A DNA stretch of 64,000 nt, taken from Diphasiastrum complanatum (Eukaryota > Streptophyta > Lycopodiopsida > Lycopodiales > Lycopodiaceae). The position numbers were made by a program, and so were the translations under genes. Each line of letters begins with the position of its first letter. The stretch's first letter is position 1. Positions 1 through 11,816 of this stretch are shown piece by piece. The stretch spans positions 52,568,294-52,632,293 of the forward strand of contig CM055104.1 in assembly GCA_029204225.1 (NCBI GenBank). The letters are read 5' to 3'. The notes under the pieces are model-generated. The model saw nothing but the letters and a program-made list of their open reading frames with translations, did not search any database and was not told the origin of the DNA.

Positions 1-697
1 TTTTCATTGATACTTTACATCTGTTATTTTCTCAAGTCATTTAGCCTGTAAAATTGTGAGCTTCTTTGATGTAAAATATTACTGTTTGGAACTTGATACA
101 TAGCTTGTATTGCCTCTTGGTGTGCTATCTGCATTTGTCTGCAGAAAAACTGTTGTCTGGTCTTGTACTGATTTGATTGCCCTGTGTAGAAAGAATTGAT
201 CAGTTGACCATTTACTGTTTTTTAAAAAAAGTTTGCTTCATTGAACATAATCTAATAGTAACTTGGTCAGAATGATTTCTCTGAAGCGCAAATTCAATGT
301 TCTGCTTGTGTTTTACAAATTTCAGGCTTAAGTAATTGATGCTATACTTTATGTCAAACCCTTCTGCTGCTTAATACCTACTACTTTTTCCTATGAATAA
401 ATGCACCAGGGTGTTTCCTTCTGCTGCTTAATACATACGAGCACATTAAAGGTGGGTCAGCATGGGGATATGCTTGCAGTAACAAAGTCTTAGAACTAAT
501 GCACATGAGTATTACAGTGCATTTTGAAGCATTCTCTAGTGGCTGTTTTATTAACTAAGCTTGTAAGTGCTATATCCTTAGCCACCTCAGTGCACAATAT
601 GCAAAACAGCTTCGTTGTCATCTTAGATGCTTGGAAGATATCGATCATCCATCTAGTTTTTTGTTGCTTACAGGGTTTGCATATTGGAGTTGTTGCA

Positions 698-753
<56 letters not shown>

Positions 754-2430
754 GGATTTTGAAAGAAGAAATAGGAGCAAAGAGTTGTCAAGATGTACAC
801 CTTAGGCAGAGTTCATTTATGCAAACATATCTAGCATCAAAGCTTGAAACTGAATCATTTTTATTTTCATAATTCATTTTCAAGGTAATCTTTATGATAT
901 TTAAAGAATCGTGATAAAATGACTGTCACAGCTCATTTGTGTTTTTTAGCTAACATTTTCTTCATATTTCATCTATCATAGGTGCCATCATTGTTGCTTT
1001 ATCAATGTAATCTCTCTTTTGATCATATTAGTTGATGTTTCATGAGACTCTTATTAAACATATTAATGTGTTAAATAGTGTTCTAGTGTTGGACCAAGCA
1101 ATTCCTAATTTTGGGTATGCTTATTGGTGACTTTTTTTTAATTGGCTGTGTAGTATGCCCATTTCCTAGTATAGATCAAACCATCTATTGCTCAATGTAC
1201 TTGTATTAGTTCTCTACCCAATATCAATTTCTTTTTGTCACCTTTTGATAGACTAGGGTATATCTTTTTTTCTAAATTTGGAGCCAAGTTTGTGATGTTA
1301 ATCTTTCAATTAGAATAAGTTGAATGATTCCTTCCTTGAGAAATTATGTATGTGGTATGATTAAAATACTATCCCAAAACATGAATGTTGGGGTATACTC
1401 AAATGCCTTGCTATAAGGATGGTAACTTGTAAAAAATGTATTATGATAATATTTATGTTCATAAATTCTCATATTTCATTGTTTGGCCTCATGCCTCTCT
1501 TTGCATGAATTGTTATTTGCAAATACAATTAAGACATATAGGACCTATTTATCTACTATGGCCAACCTTCAAAATTCCAAGCACCTCCTTTAAAGTTGAC
1601 TTTTTTGACAAACAACATTGACCAACTTGAATATATAGTATTGCCTTTCAAGGCAAGACAAAAAACCTCTATAAGCATCAAGGGGTATGCATATTATACT
1701 ACCTGAATACGTGCTAAAGATTCTTCTTGAGAGGTAGTCATGATTAGCTTTCTAATGCTACTATATGTTTAATAAAGCATATTATTTGAGTCTGATACGT
1801 TGTGTAAGAAGTGTTGATATCTAAAATTGTTCAAAAATAGTTTAGTTTCAAAATAGACCACAATCATAGAAGAGGTTAGAATGGAGACTCTTGAACAACA
1901 CTTCAAGATGATGGCCATTGAAATAGATAAAGTATCCAAAATGATGGCCAATAGAGTAACTAACTCCTCGATTTGTAACAACATGAATTAATGTTTATCA
2001 ATGATGAAACACATCTTAATATCAAAACAATTGGATCACCATTGTTATCGCAATTAACTTGAGGTGTTGTCATCTAGATCTGATCAACCTTTTTAACGTA
2101 AGCATAGATATTCATGTTGTAAAATAACCAATAAGATATGCACATTTTTTCTTGCAAAATTGTTGAAAACATTAGAAGAAACTAATGTTTATTGACTTTC
2201 AATGCAAAAAAAATAAGGTGAGCAATATGCTTTGAGATACATATTTTCTTGAACTATGTTGAAATTGAAAGTATGAGTTTGTAAAAAATTTATCTAGACT
2301 ATTCACCGACATAGTCATTTCAACACATTATTTGAAAGATCCCCTTATTGAAGTATCCAAGTCTAATTTGATGTGCTAACTTAAGACTTACACAACTAGC
2401 TCATCATGCATGGAGGCCAATGTAATGCAA
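1..2430. other. AT-rich intergenic DNA, no gene seen
   Basis: I see no ORF with recognisable protein similarity on either strand here. The sequence is AT-rich with scattered short homopolymer runs. The only structured element is the microsatellite at 697-756. A degraded retroelement begins at the right edge. Confidence 0.6.
697..756. repeat. Compound microsatellite (GT)n(GA)n(G)n
   Basis: A run of GT dinucleotides passes directly into GA dinucleotides and then a run of about a dozen G. It produces spurious low-complexity ORFs on both strands. It is a typical length-variable simple repeat. Confidence 0.95.
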
Positions 2431-2484
2431 ATTGTGGCTTTTGCGAAGTAGTAAGTATTATGATCATCCATGTGGTTCCAATAG

Positions 2485-2893
2485 ACCAACGAGATTGAAT
2501 TATGACCTACTGCACCCGATCTTAGCCCACGCACCATTCGAAAAGTGGGGATTGGATTATATTGGTCCAATTCACCCTGCAGCAAGGAGTTCTCAGGCTC
2601 GATACATAATTGTAGCCACAGACTATCTCACCAAGTGGGTCGAAGCCAAGGCAGTAAGAGTAGCTGATGCTAGGAACACTGCCACGTTCCTTTATGAAAA
2701 TATCATTGTGCGCTTCGGATGTCTGGTGGAACTAGTCAGCGATCGCGGAAGTCATTTCATCAATGAGACCATCAAGGTCCTGTTGGAGGAATTCTTCGTA
2801 ATCCATAGAACCAGTACGCCTTATTATCCACGTGGTAATGGGCAAGCAGAATCATCCAATAAGATCTTGTGTAGCGTGCTCACGAAAACATGA
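2485..2893 (+). pseudogene. Ty3/Gypsy integrase core fragment
   Basis: The reading frame carries the integrase catalytic core of a Ty3-type retrotransposon. The three acidic residues are visible in context: Asp in GLDYIGPI, Asp in LVSDRGSHF and Glu in GNGQAESSNK. This enzyme inserts the cDNA copy into the genome. Upstream, the zinc-binding region is barely recognisable; downstream, the frame stops within a few codons of the Glu. No protease or RT of this element is adjacent, so it is a fragment of roughly 130 codons from a polyprotein usually well over 1000. The catalytic triad is intact although the element is dead. The LTR at 3816 may belong to it, but that is not proven. Confidence 0.85.
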
Positions 2894-3800
2894 GCCTCGC
2901 CCTCCATGCTTATGCCACCTGGGACGTGCCGAAGACACGCCTGTTGATACCACTTCCATTTATGTTCCATTATCCCTACTTCGTCCATCACCATCGCATC
3001 CTCCATCACTCATGCCGCCACCGTTGCTCCCCTCACGTTTAATCCCTCTAATTCTCAGTTGTCTCCTGACACTCTGACGTGGATGCAAGTCATCAATTTT
3101 TCACCCCCACGCCAGCCCATTTCTACTCCATCCTCACCTTCCATACTCCACACCACACTTCAGTTTCCCTCTGTTCCTCCCATCATGTCGTTTGGACAAA
3201 CCGTCCTCACCCCCGTTTCCACTGTTGCTTCTCGCACCCCACATGTTTTTCCACCAAAGGTTGCCGAGGGCAACCAACCGTTGCCTGATGATGCATTTGT
3301 TCAAACCATTTTTCATACCATCGCCAGATCGGACTGATCCCACCGCCCCAGATGACATCAAGTCCAACGAGAACCTCATTGAAGACAATGACAATAGAGC
3401 TCCACAAGTCGTCGGGGCCAATACCACACAAGCCCCCATCAGTGCCAGTGTACCGGCTTCTCCCACAGACTTAACGATGGCGTACCAGACTCTGGGCAAA
3501 TACATCTTGGAGGCGTGCCAACAGTTCATGGAGAAGAAGGCAAAGTCGAAGATCAGCTGTCAGTCGCTCGTGTGTATTATCGAGCTGCCCTTCTTGGCGA
3601 TCCATGGACATGCAGATTCCAAGCGTGAGTTGACCAAGACTGGTTGACAGGAGTCCACAAGTCCCTTCACACGCCCAAGGACTTGAAGAAACTAGACTGC
3701 CTCAACTTTATGGAAGACGTCACGACCTACCTGATCCAACAAAGGCGGGCCAAGAAGACTCTTTACTGAACCGGCAGAGTGATGAGGGACCGGCACTACT
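2894..3800 (+). other. GC-richer, coding-like stretch of unknown origin
   Basis: Base composition rises here and several overlapping open frames occur, rich in Pro and Ser at first. Around 3475-3770 a helical, charged stretch appears (for example LGKYILEACQQFMEKKAKSK, then in another frame HTPKDLKKLDCLNFMEDVTT), which suggests a frameshifted protein. I do not recognise a family. It could be a gag or accessory domain of the neighbouring Ty3 relic, or captured host sequence. Confidence 0.35.
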
Positions 3801-3815
3801 TCAGGCTGTGGGTCA

Positions 3816-4631
3816 TGTTGGGGGTATTCCCAACGAATTGTAAATAAATAAAATTGACCAATAAAATGTGTTGCAAGGGCATGGCATCCTGCGCGTATAA
3901 GCCTATGGCCCAATGAGCACGCAAGCTTAAGTGTAAATAAAATAAAATAGACTTGGGCCTTTGAATTAAAATAAAACTAGAGGCCCAAAGTCATTTTTAA
4001 ACTTAGAGATCACTTTTTAGAGTTGGGTCCAAATTGGGACTCACATGAATCTTGTGAATTTCAATGTACTTTTTGTGGACCCTTGGATCAAATTGGGTCC
4101 AAGATGAATGGATAGGATCAATGTAAATATTAGCCAATAGGATTTTGGGGCAAGGGCCTTCCCCATTTTATAAAAAGGCACCATTTGTACAATATTTTCA
4201 TGCTTAATAGAGAGGAGGAGACTCTATCATTTTGAGAGCTCAAGCATCCTCATTTGCTAATCACTCTTGCTTATGCCATTGTTGTGCTTGCTGGTTATTT
4301 CCATTTCCCATGCTTTTTGTTTATGCTAGTTAAGGTTTTTCCATAAGCAATGAAATTGAGCATTTGAGCTAACATCCATCTCATCTCTCTCTCTCTTTCT
4401 CTCTTCTCCTTCTCCTTCCTCTTCTATTCTATCCTTTCTCTTCACCCACAATCATGATGAAGGTAGTTAGGGGAGTAGAGTTAGTGTGAGTAGTGTTAGG
4501 GGAGGTAGAGTTAGACAACAAGTAGGAAACTAACTAAAAGTAGCATTTATGCATAGTTAGGTACCTATCCAGTGAACTAACCCTTGTTGATAGGCGGGAG
4601 GGCTATACTATGCAAGATCTTCAACCCTACA
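3816..4631 (+). repeat. Isolated LTR, probably Ty3-type (816 bp)
   Basis: The segment begins TGTTGGGGGTATTCCCAAC and ends CCCTACA, so it has the TG...CA ends of an LTR. A good TATA box lies at 4169-4178, followed by a transcribed-looking leader and a pyrimidine-rich stretch. The five bases on either side (GGTCA and GACTC) differ, so a clean solo LTR is not shown. It could be the 3' LTR of the element represented by the integrase fragment at 2485-2893. Confidence 0.55.
4169..4178 (+). promoter_or_regulatory. TATA box inside the LTR
   Basis: TATAAAAAGG matches the plant TATA consensus. It lies about 350 bp into the LTR, as expected for the U3 promoter of a retrotransposon. It supports reading this segment as an LTR in plus orientation. 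Confidence 0.55.
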
Positions 4632-4634
4632 GAC

Positions 4635-5036
4635 TCAAATTGTCGTGTCGATGGTAGGCGTCGAAGGTTCGCATAGAACTATGTCTTTTCCTTTGAAGTC
4701 GATGAACTGATCTTCGATAAAGATTGTATTCCTGCTGAATAAAATCTGATGGGCATCAAGGTTGTACAGCTTGTAAGTATTGTCAGAGAAAGTGTATCCA
4801 ATTAGGATGGTCTTGAGACCTTGGAAGTCGAATTTCTTCCTTGTCTCCTTCGAAATCTGCGCATAGGCAATGCATCCGAACACTTGTAGGTTTTTCAATG
4901 AAGGCTTAGATAATGTCCAAACCTCATGGGGTGTTTTGCTTGAGAGGGCCTTGGTCGAACATTTGTTCTGGATGTAAGTTGTAGTGGAAACAGCTTCAGC
5001 CCAAAAGCTCTTTGGCAATGATGCATGTGCCAGCAT
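4635..5036 (-). pseudogene. Copia polyprotein fragment (integrase C-terminal part), family G
   Basis: The 133-codon frame reads from the end of the integrase core (FWAEAVSTTTYIQNKCST, then TPHEVW) through the conserved FGCIAYAQI segment and the GYTFSDNTYKLYN / ILFSRNTIF region that links integrase to RT in Copia elements. It has no internal stop. The upstream side is cut at about 5040, where the LTR of another Copia element begins at 5071. The downstream side ends at the LTR at 3816-4631. The rest of this element is not found in the window. Confidence 0.85.
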
Positions 5037-5070
5037 GCATTTGGTTGACTCGACCAGGGTACGATTTTTT

Positions 5071-5772
5071 TGCGAACAGGTTTGTTTTGTATCGCGAATG
5101 TATTTATTTCTTTTAAATTTGCTTGTGCAGAAGCTTACAGGATCCCAGACACGCGACTACAGATCACAGAATAGATTTCATTCTAGCAATCAAAACAGCG
5201 GAAGACAAGGAGATGCACGAGATGGAGCAACTATATTATCGGTTTAATTTTTAGAGCGAGATGGTCAGTGTCTCGCTCATTGGCAGTCTGACGCTCTACT
5301 CTTTCGTTGTGTTCTGTTCGTTGGCAGACTTTCATGCACAACTTTTCATTTCTATTCATTTCTTTTCTGCTCTACTCACGCACATTCTCTGTGTATATTT
5401 TGATCGAAAAAAATAGTTTATATCTCCACTATGTGGAGTTTACAAGATAGCTAAACAGAGAATTACAAGAGTAGTTAATGCTAAACAACTAATCAGTTAC
5501 TCTCCGTTATTGCTAGCCATTTCAGCTGGGTGTGAAGTTTAAGACTCCATGCCCGTTGAGCTGCCAGCTGGCAGCGCGAAAGATTTTCTTTTGTTTCGTG
5601 TCGTTTCGTGTGTCCTGGAGGCATGTTTGACTTTCGTGAATTGTTTGACTTTCGAGATTCGCTTTGCTTCGTGTCTCAGGGTTTTTGAGATACGTTGACT
5701 TTCGCGAATTGTTTGCCATTCGACCTTCGCTTCGCGTCGTAGCAAAGTTGCAGGAGTTTACCATTTTTTACA
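5071..5772 (-). repeat. 3' LTR of Copia family C (702 bp)
   Basis: Read on the minus strand it starts TGTAAAAAATGG, directly after a purine-rich tract (GAGGGAG), and ends near a TTCGCA. It aligns by eye along its whole length with the plus-strand LTR at 38304-39048. It contains three copies of TTGACTTTCG (5627-5636, 5645-5654, 5695-5704), whose core matches the W-box bound by WRKY factors. Confidence 0.85.
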
Positions 5773-7165
5773 CTCCCTCTTGAACTTTGCAGCTTTGCAC
5801 GTTCATTCCAATTGCCTTTCTTTGCTTTGCGAAGAGTGGCTTGTCGGGCAGCTTTGTGAGTAGATCTGCAATGATGTCTTCAGATTTTATGTACTGGACC
5901 TGGAGCTCTCCTTTCGAGATCAAATCTCGAATGTGATGGTACTTTAGAGGTATTTGTTTTGTCTTTGAATGAAAGACAGGATCCTGGAACAGATAAATGG
6001 CACTCTGAGAGTCCATCATCATCGTGCATGGTCCTCCTTGTGGTATCCCAATTGCCTCCAGCATCATCTGCAACCACACTATCTCGTTCGCCACCTTTGA
6101 AACTGCGACGTACTCAGTTTTGCAAGAAGATTGAGCTCCCAAGGTTTGCTTTTTGCATATCCAGCTGATTGCTGCTCTGCGCTATTGTACATCCTCTAGT
6201 TATGGACTTGTTGTCATCTTTGTGGCTCGCCCAGCTTGCATCACTGTAGTGGTGCAGTTCGAATCCTTTTCTTTCGTTTTCTGCTCTGTAGGTTAATCCC
6301 ATATTTTGGGTACCCTTCAGATATTGATGGATTCGTTTTGTCATTTGCCAATGTGCCATGCCAAGATGGGAAGAGAATTATACCTGCCATCTTTTGTTCT
6401 TCCTCTTCTATTTTTGGGCAATCATGCTTCGTCAGCTTGGCACCAGCTATCATTGGTGTGGCCTTTTCTTTGCAGTCCATCATGTGATACTGCTTGAGCA
6501 CCTTTCTGGCATATTCAAACTGACTCAAGTGCATTTTGCCTTTTATTCGATCTCTTCTGATCTCCAGCCCGAGGCATTTTGTTGCTTCTCCTAGATCTTT
6601 GATTTCATAATTTTCAGAAATCTGACTTTTCGTGTCTTTGATTAACATCAAGGAATTTCCTATCATCAGGGAATCATCCACGAAAATAGTCAGTATCACA
6701 AAATCTTTTCCTACTCTTTTTATGTAGACATTACAGTCCGGTTGTGTAGGATTGCAATTGAGCTTGTGCCATCATGCATCTGCCTCCTTCGAGTAGCATC
6801 ATGTTTCTTCTTTTCGCGACACCATTATATTCTGGTGTGTACGTTGGAGTGAACTAATGCTCAATCCCTTGTTCTTGGAAAATTTTTGAAAACTCTTTGC
6901 TCTTGTACTCACCTCCATTGTCAGATCTGATGATGTGAATCTTCTTTGAGGTGTGTCGCTTTGCAAATGCCACGAACTTCTTCAAGGAATCAAACACTTT
7001 GGATTTTTTCTTTAGGCAATAGATCGTAGTCATCCGACTGTAGTCATCTATGAACGTCAAGAAATACCTCGATCCTAAGAGCGAATCCATTTTCATCGAT
7101 CCACAGACATCTGAGTGGACGAGCTCAAGAACTTCTTTGGCTCTTCTTCTCCTGCATGCTTACCA
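5773..7165 (-). pseudogene. Copia family C, 5'-truncated and internally deleted pol
   Basis: On the minus strand this holds part of the integrase core (7096-6854: FLTFIDDYSRM, then DNGGEYKSKEFS). It is followed almost at once by the second half of the RT (from about 6745, with TIFVDDSLM at 6699-6650) and the RNase H end (6142-5768, EYVAVSKVANEIVWLQ, and the ADLLTK motif). In the related copy at 34386-38303 about 1.07 kb of integrase C-terminus and RT N-terminus lies between these parts. Gag and protease are absent: homology begins at about 7165. The purine tract and LTR follow at 5772. It cannot encode working enzymes. Confidence 0.88.
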
Positions 7166-8042
7166 AGTATTACTAAATTGTGCCAAAAACACAAACTCCT
7201 ACCATGTCACCTCCTTGATAGTGTAATATGATTTGGTATGGCACACTAGGATCACAAGTTATCCAAACCAATCTCTCTTCGTCTATACATGCATTGATCA
7301 ATTTAATGGAGAATATTTTTACATGTGGACTTAAAAAATGGTGCTACTAGAGAAGGATCTCTGAGAGCTTGAATGAGCACGATAGCCACAAACCTGAGTA
7401 GTACATACACACAAAAAATGTGTCATGCCTTTTAATTCATTTGAAGGAAGTGTGTCAATATAACTTCATAAAAATAAAATTTGATATTGTTTCCTATTGC
7501 TCGCAATTCTTAAGGCGTCAAGTATGATCACTATAACGAACTACCTTGGTATTTGCCTTTTACAGTGTCATTAATATTGTCCTTGTCAAGCCAATTCTTC
7601 ATTCTCCATTATTTTAATTCGATGGGTTGTGTCAACAAAGGTCTTTATGTTCCCTAGTACATTAAAACCATTAAAAAACTCATTGAACTCTTCAAAAAAT
7701 TTGTAAATCAACTTATGCTTCGTAACTAAATTATTGCTCTAAACAATATTGCACCTTGTGACATTGAAATGATAGAGACCATTTTTCTGATTTACCCTTC
7801 CTATTACAGATTCCCTTCATATCTTCTTGGATAATTCCCTAGCAATGGCACATCATTTCAATCTGGTACTACCAAGGACTATCAATTTGAATTCTCATAT
7901 CCTCGATAAACCTTTCTTGTTTTTCCTTCATTATTGCTTGAAACATCACCACCTTTGTTGCCTTCATCGTTACTCTAAGATTTTTTGGGGCAATATGGCA
8001 AAATTTCATTTATAATTTTATGAGGATGGCCAAAACTAAAAA

Positions 8043-8107
8043 TAGATGTATATTGTTTGCAAATATTTTTAACTACTCCAAAATTATTTGCAAACAATAT
8101 ACATCTA
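8043..8107. repeat. Perfect 23-bp inverted repeat with 19-nt loop
   Basis: The left arm 8043-8065 and right arm 8085-8107 are exact reverse complements (left arm begins TAGATGTATATTG). The loop is 8066-8084. Flanks continue as imperfect A/T pairing. It could be a small MITE relic or a transcribed hairpin. No coding context is present. Confidence 0.85.
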
Positions 8108-8679
8108 ATTTTAATTTTTTCTTTTGAAGTACAACAAACTCTAAAGAAAAAATTGGATGATACTCATATCGCAAAAATAATCAATGTCCATTTTTAAGTA
8201 TGCAATTTAAACATTTCGAAATTTTTTAAGAATTTCAAATGCAACATTCATTTATGGAGTGTCAAAAAAATTGTATGCTTGCAGTAAACATTTCTAGAGT
8301 AAGTATTGCAAAGCTAAAAGAAAATAGGCATTATAAAGAATCTCTAAAGTCAATTATATAATTTGCGCTCCATACCATGGTTGTAACTTAATGTACAATT
8401 TCGATTCTAATCCCTAAAATGGTACAAAGTAGACTATATGATGTAGTGCAAAGCGGGCAACACTAGGGCCTAAACACTAAACCATGAAGAGTCTACACAA
8501 CACTCACACACTCACTCAAGTCTTGACTTTCAATGTCTCATTCCTCACACTCAATGCTCATTCATCCACCCACAGTTCAATCCCTCTCAAGTTCAATCCC
8601 TCTCAAGAGTTGCACTACAATCTCAAGACTCACACTTGTCATTCTCAAACACATGTCTCTCTCACACACGCGCAAGCAT

Positions 8680-8706
8680 GCACACACACACACACACACA
8701 CAATGC

Positions 8707-8751
<45 letters not shown>
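8680..8751. repeat. Compound microsatellite (CA)n...(TC)n
   Basis: A CA run and a TC run separated by a few bases. They generate overlapping low-complexity ORFs on both strands that I do not consider genes. Confidence 0.95.
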
Positions 8752-8753
<2 letters not shown>

Positions 8754-11700
8754 AGAAACATGCATGCTTCAAACCTTAAAAAAATTAAAGCGAAGAGATA
8801 TACATCACAAATTGGACACAATATCCCATATTGTCTATCTTAGCATGCTAAAGCTCCCAGGATATGTGATCCTAGACAAATTCCAACCATGAAAGAAAGT
8901 TCCATATGTAAAGGCCAAACACCAATGATAGCTTCAGATGATACACTACCTAGAATTCAAAGATGTGCAAGAGCAAGACCAAGATGATGGTGTTACTATG
9001 AATAGTTCATTTAAGAATTAAACACTAATCTATGGAAGTATAAAAATCAAGTGGAAGTTGTGCTTTTCTACAAATTCTTTTGAGCAGATTGTAATTTTTT
9101 ACTTCATTTTGCACCAAGATTCAAAGTTGTCCCTTATCATTGAAAGAGTTTTATTTGATATACTTTAACTGTAGTCACTTTTTGTTAGGAGGACCTTAAA
9201 ACCCATTGTAAAATGAAGGCTCAGATGTTTCCACACCCATTTCAAGGTTTTAAACATTTAACCACTACAATACTACAAAACAAAAGCATTGCAACTTTAG
9301 CCTCCATATTCTTGAATGTTTGCCGCAATAAACAAATCAAAAGTTTACAGAAGACTATTGGCCATTTATATGAAACCTAACCAATAAGGTTCACATAGTA
9401 ATGATCAAGATTAACATGGTTCCATAAAGAAATACATTAGTTAGCATAAAGTATCAAAAAGTCCGCAAATCTTAAATCAACAATATGACTATTTCGCTCA
9501 AAGGACTTGATTGGACAAAATCATACTAACAATTTAAGACACTTAAACATTAGCTAGAAACATATTCATATGGCAATTGTTGTCATATGGCAGCTTTCAT
9601 TAGAGGAATTCTGAATCCAAAAAAAAACTCTATAAAGGAATGCCAACTAGATTGACAAATTTTTTTGATGTAAATTACCTTCTGCCCAATGCTTTGTCAT
9701 TCTTGCCCCCACTATTTTCTATGGTTGACCATACTATGTAATTATAGTTTATAATTCATTAAATATAGTATACCTTTTAAACCGTCTCTCTAATTGAGCC
9801 AAAAATAAAACCATTACAGAGTGCTCGACAAAGAGCTTTCCAATGACCCCCTACATGACCTAGTTTCAAGCTACTATTCAAAAGTTGTAGTCAATCAAAG
9901 TTTTCAAAAGACCCAACAAGATGCAAATTAATCCCTTTTGGAAGGTTCACCCAAGCACAACATTGAAATTAATCACATACATCATCTTATGCATGCGCAA
10001 AGGCTCTTTAACTTTTGTTGCTATGGAAATGTCCTCCCAAACACCCTCAAACAACTTCACAAGGTCTATGAAATGCCAAAAAGTATGCAAATCCATAACT
10101 TTCTTACTAAGCATGAGTGTCAAAACTGCCACTTCTACATAGAAAGCATGTAAATTGAAGTAGAAGAAGCACTAAGCATGTACCAAATTCAAGTCTTCTC
10201 ATCAAGTTTTTGTGAGATGACAACAGTTTGCTCCATTTGCCATATAATTGAAAAGATATTTGATAGTATTATTACAGAGATTTATTGGACTAACATATAA
10301 CACCAAGCTAAATACTAAACAACAATTCTAAATCTCTTTTAACTTGCATCTTTCTCAAACGAATGAGACTTTTCAAAAGCTTACCCAGCCATCACACTTT
10401 CCAAAAGAGTCAAATTGGTCAACCCAGGACCAAAAAAACAACATGATTTTGAGATGCAATACCAGTGAAATTTATTGAACAATTCTACCATTTAATCTGG
10501 ATAGATTTATTACTAGTTTGATATAAAAATGCTTCAAGATTTTTACCGAAACAGCTGAAACCTTTTCAGAAGCTTACACATCTAAAAGGTTTCACCGAAA
10601 GTGCTCTTAAAAACTTTGCCAAACCGAAACCACAGAATATATTTGATTGGGTTATATCACTGTTAATTGAAGATGCATGACCAAAGATCAAAATTAGTTA
10701 CAACCAGGACAAACAAGAATATGCTTTCATCTTCCCAGAAGAACTTGCTCAAGGCACCTCGGAGTCAACTATAATGGTATCAACTCATAATGGTAATACA
10801 ACTCTAGTTAGAGTAAAGCTTGGCTATCTTCGTACATAGAAGATTAGTTTGGATATCTTTTCTTGAAGAAGAAACTTTCCCTTGAGAAAATGATAACAAC
10901 AAAACACTCCATCGAAACACCTAAGAAAAAATAATGATGACTAGGGCTGAAACTCATGACTCCATCTTCTGGTCTTTGCTTCTCTGTGCGCTTTCGAATT
11001 CTTATCCCAGTAAAACAACTGTCATTTGAGATAAAGCCCAAATGTTATTCTATGGCACCACTATACCTGCTATAATTTGTGCTGATATCTAGCTAAAACT
11101 GAATTAGAGCAGGGGAAGTGCAAAAGGATCTAAAATTTCATCTTGCATTGCCATGGATTCCAGAATAACTACCGAACACATTCATTTGAACATCCTATTA
11201 AGCATGCCCAGGACGTGGAACAATGCTCTAATGCAAAACAGCTGTAATCAAAAACAGACTCAGTAACGTACTTTTCACTTAGGTTTTCCCTGATACGAAG
11301 AAAATAACAAAAACATTACTGATTTAGGCACCCCCTATTCACACAAATATTATGCAACACAAGCTTCATATATTTTGGAAGGCTTAGCAAGCAAACACAC
11401 AACACTCTGACAACAGAAAAACTGATGCTTCAGCTTGTCTCCAAATCTATACATAACCGATTGTGTAACCTTTTCAGCATGATTGGCCCAAAATACTTGA
11501 ATGATTTAAATTTCTCCAAAGTTGGACAGCATATTACTATTTGAGTGGAATTAATGGCAGTAATCCATATATAGCAACAAAATATGCACACTACAGCAGG
11601 AAAGCTTCAAAGCTATCTTGAAGTGCACAAATTCAGCTCACTTAAAATACAAATGTCAGGAACCTGCTTCAAGGGACTGATATTTTTGAATGCTTAAAGC

Positions 11701-11764
11701 TGGACTGCAGCCCAGTTAGGCTGCTTAAGAAGATACTGCTACTGAATTATCAAAAGTAACTCTT

Positions 11765-11767
11765 ACC
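11765..11767 (-). other. Possible 3' UTR splice donor just after the stop codon
   Basis: On the minus strand the sequence GCAG/GTAAGAG matches the donor consensus very well, with the junction about 50 nt past the TAA of the host gene (11819-11817). If used, it defines an intron in the 3' UTR, at about the distance where nonsense-mediated decay begins to act in plants. No matching acceptor was assigned. Confidence 0.35.
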
Positions 11768-11816
11768 TGCCTACTTCGGTACCAATCCTCCATCATTTAT
11801 GAACTTGAATCATGAA

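Larger units (their letters stand above)
7166..11816. other. AT-rich 3' flank of the host gene, no other gene seen
   Basis: No recognisable protein is encoded on either strand. It holds a perfect 23-bp hairpin (8043-8107), a CA/TC microsatellite (8680-8751) and AT-rich unique-looking sequence. The right part (about 11000-11816) should contain the 3' UTR of the minus-strand host gene. I found no convincing AATAAA signal close to its stop codon. Confidence 0.5.

Noticed and set aside
496-805. Overlapping ORFs of 93-94 codons on both strands across the GT/GA microsatellite
   Set aside because: The translated text is mostly Thr-His, Cys-Val or Arg-Glu dipeptide repeats made by the simple repeat. 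No family resemblance.
3816-4631. Clean solo LTR with target duplication
   Set aside because: The flanking pentamers GGTCA and GACTC do not match, so I list it only as an isolated LTR.
8484-8892. Two ORFs of 119 codons across a CA/TC microsatellite
   Set aside because: Low-complexity translation of simple repeats in two frames, with no conserved domain.
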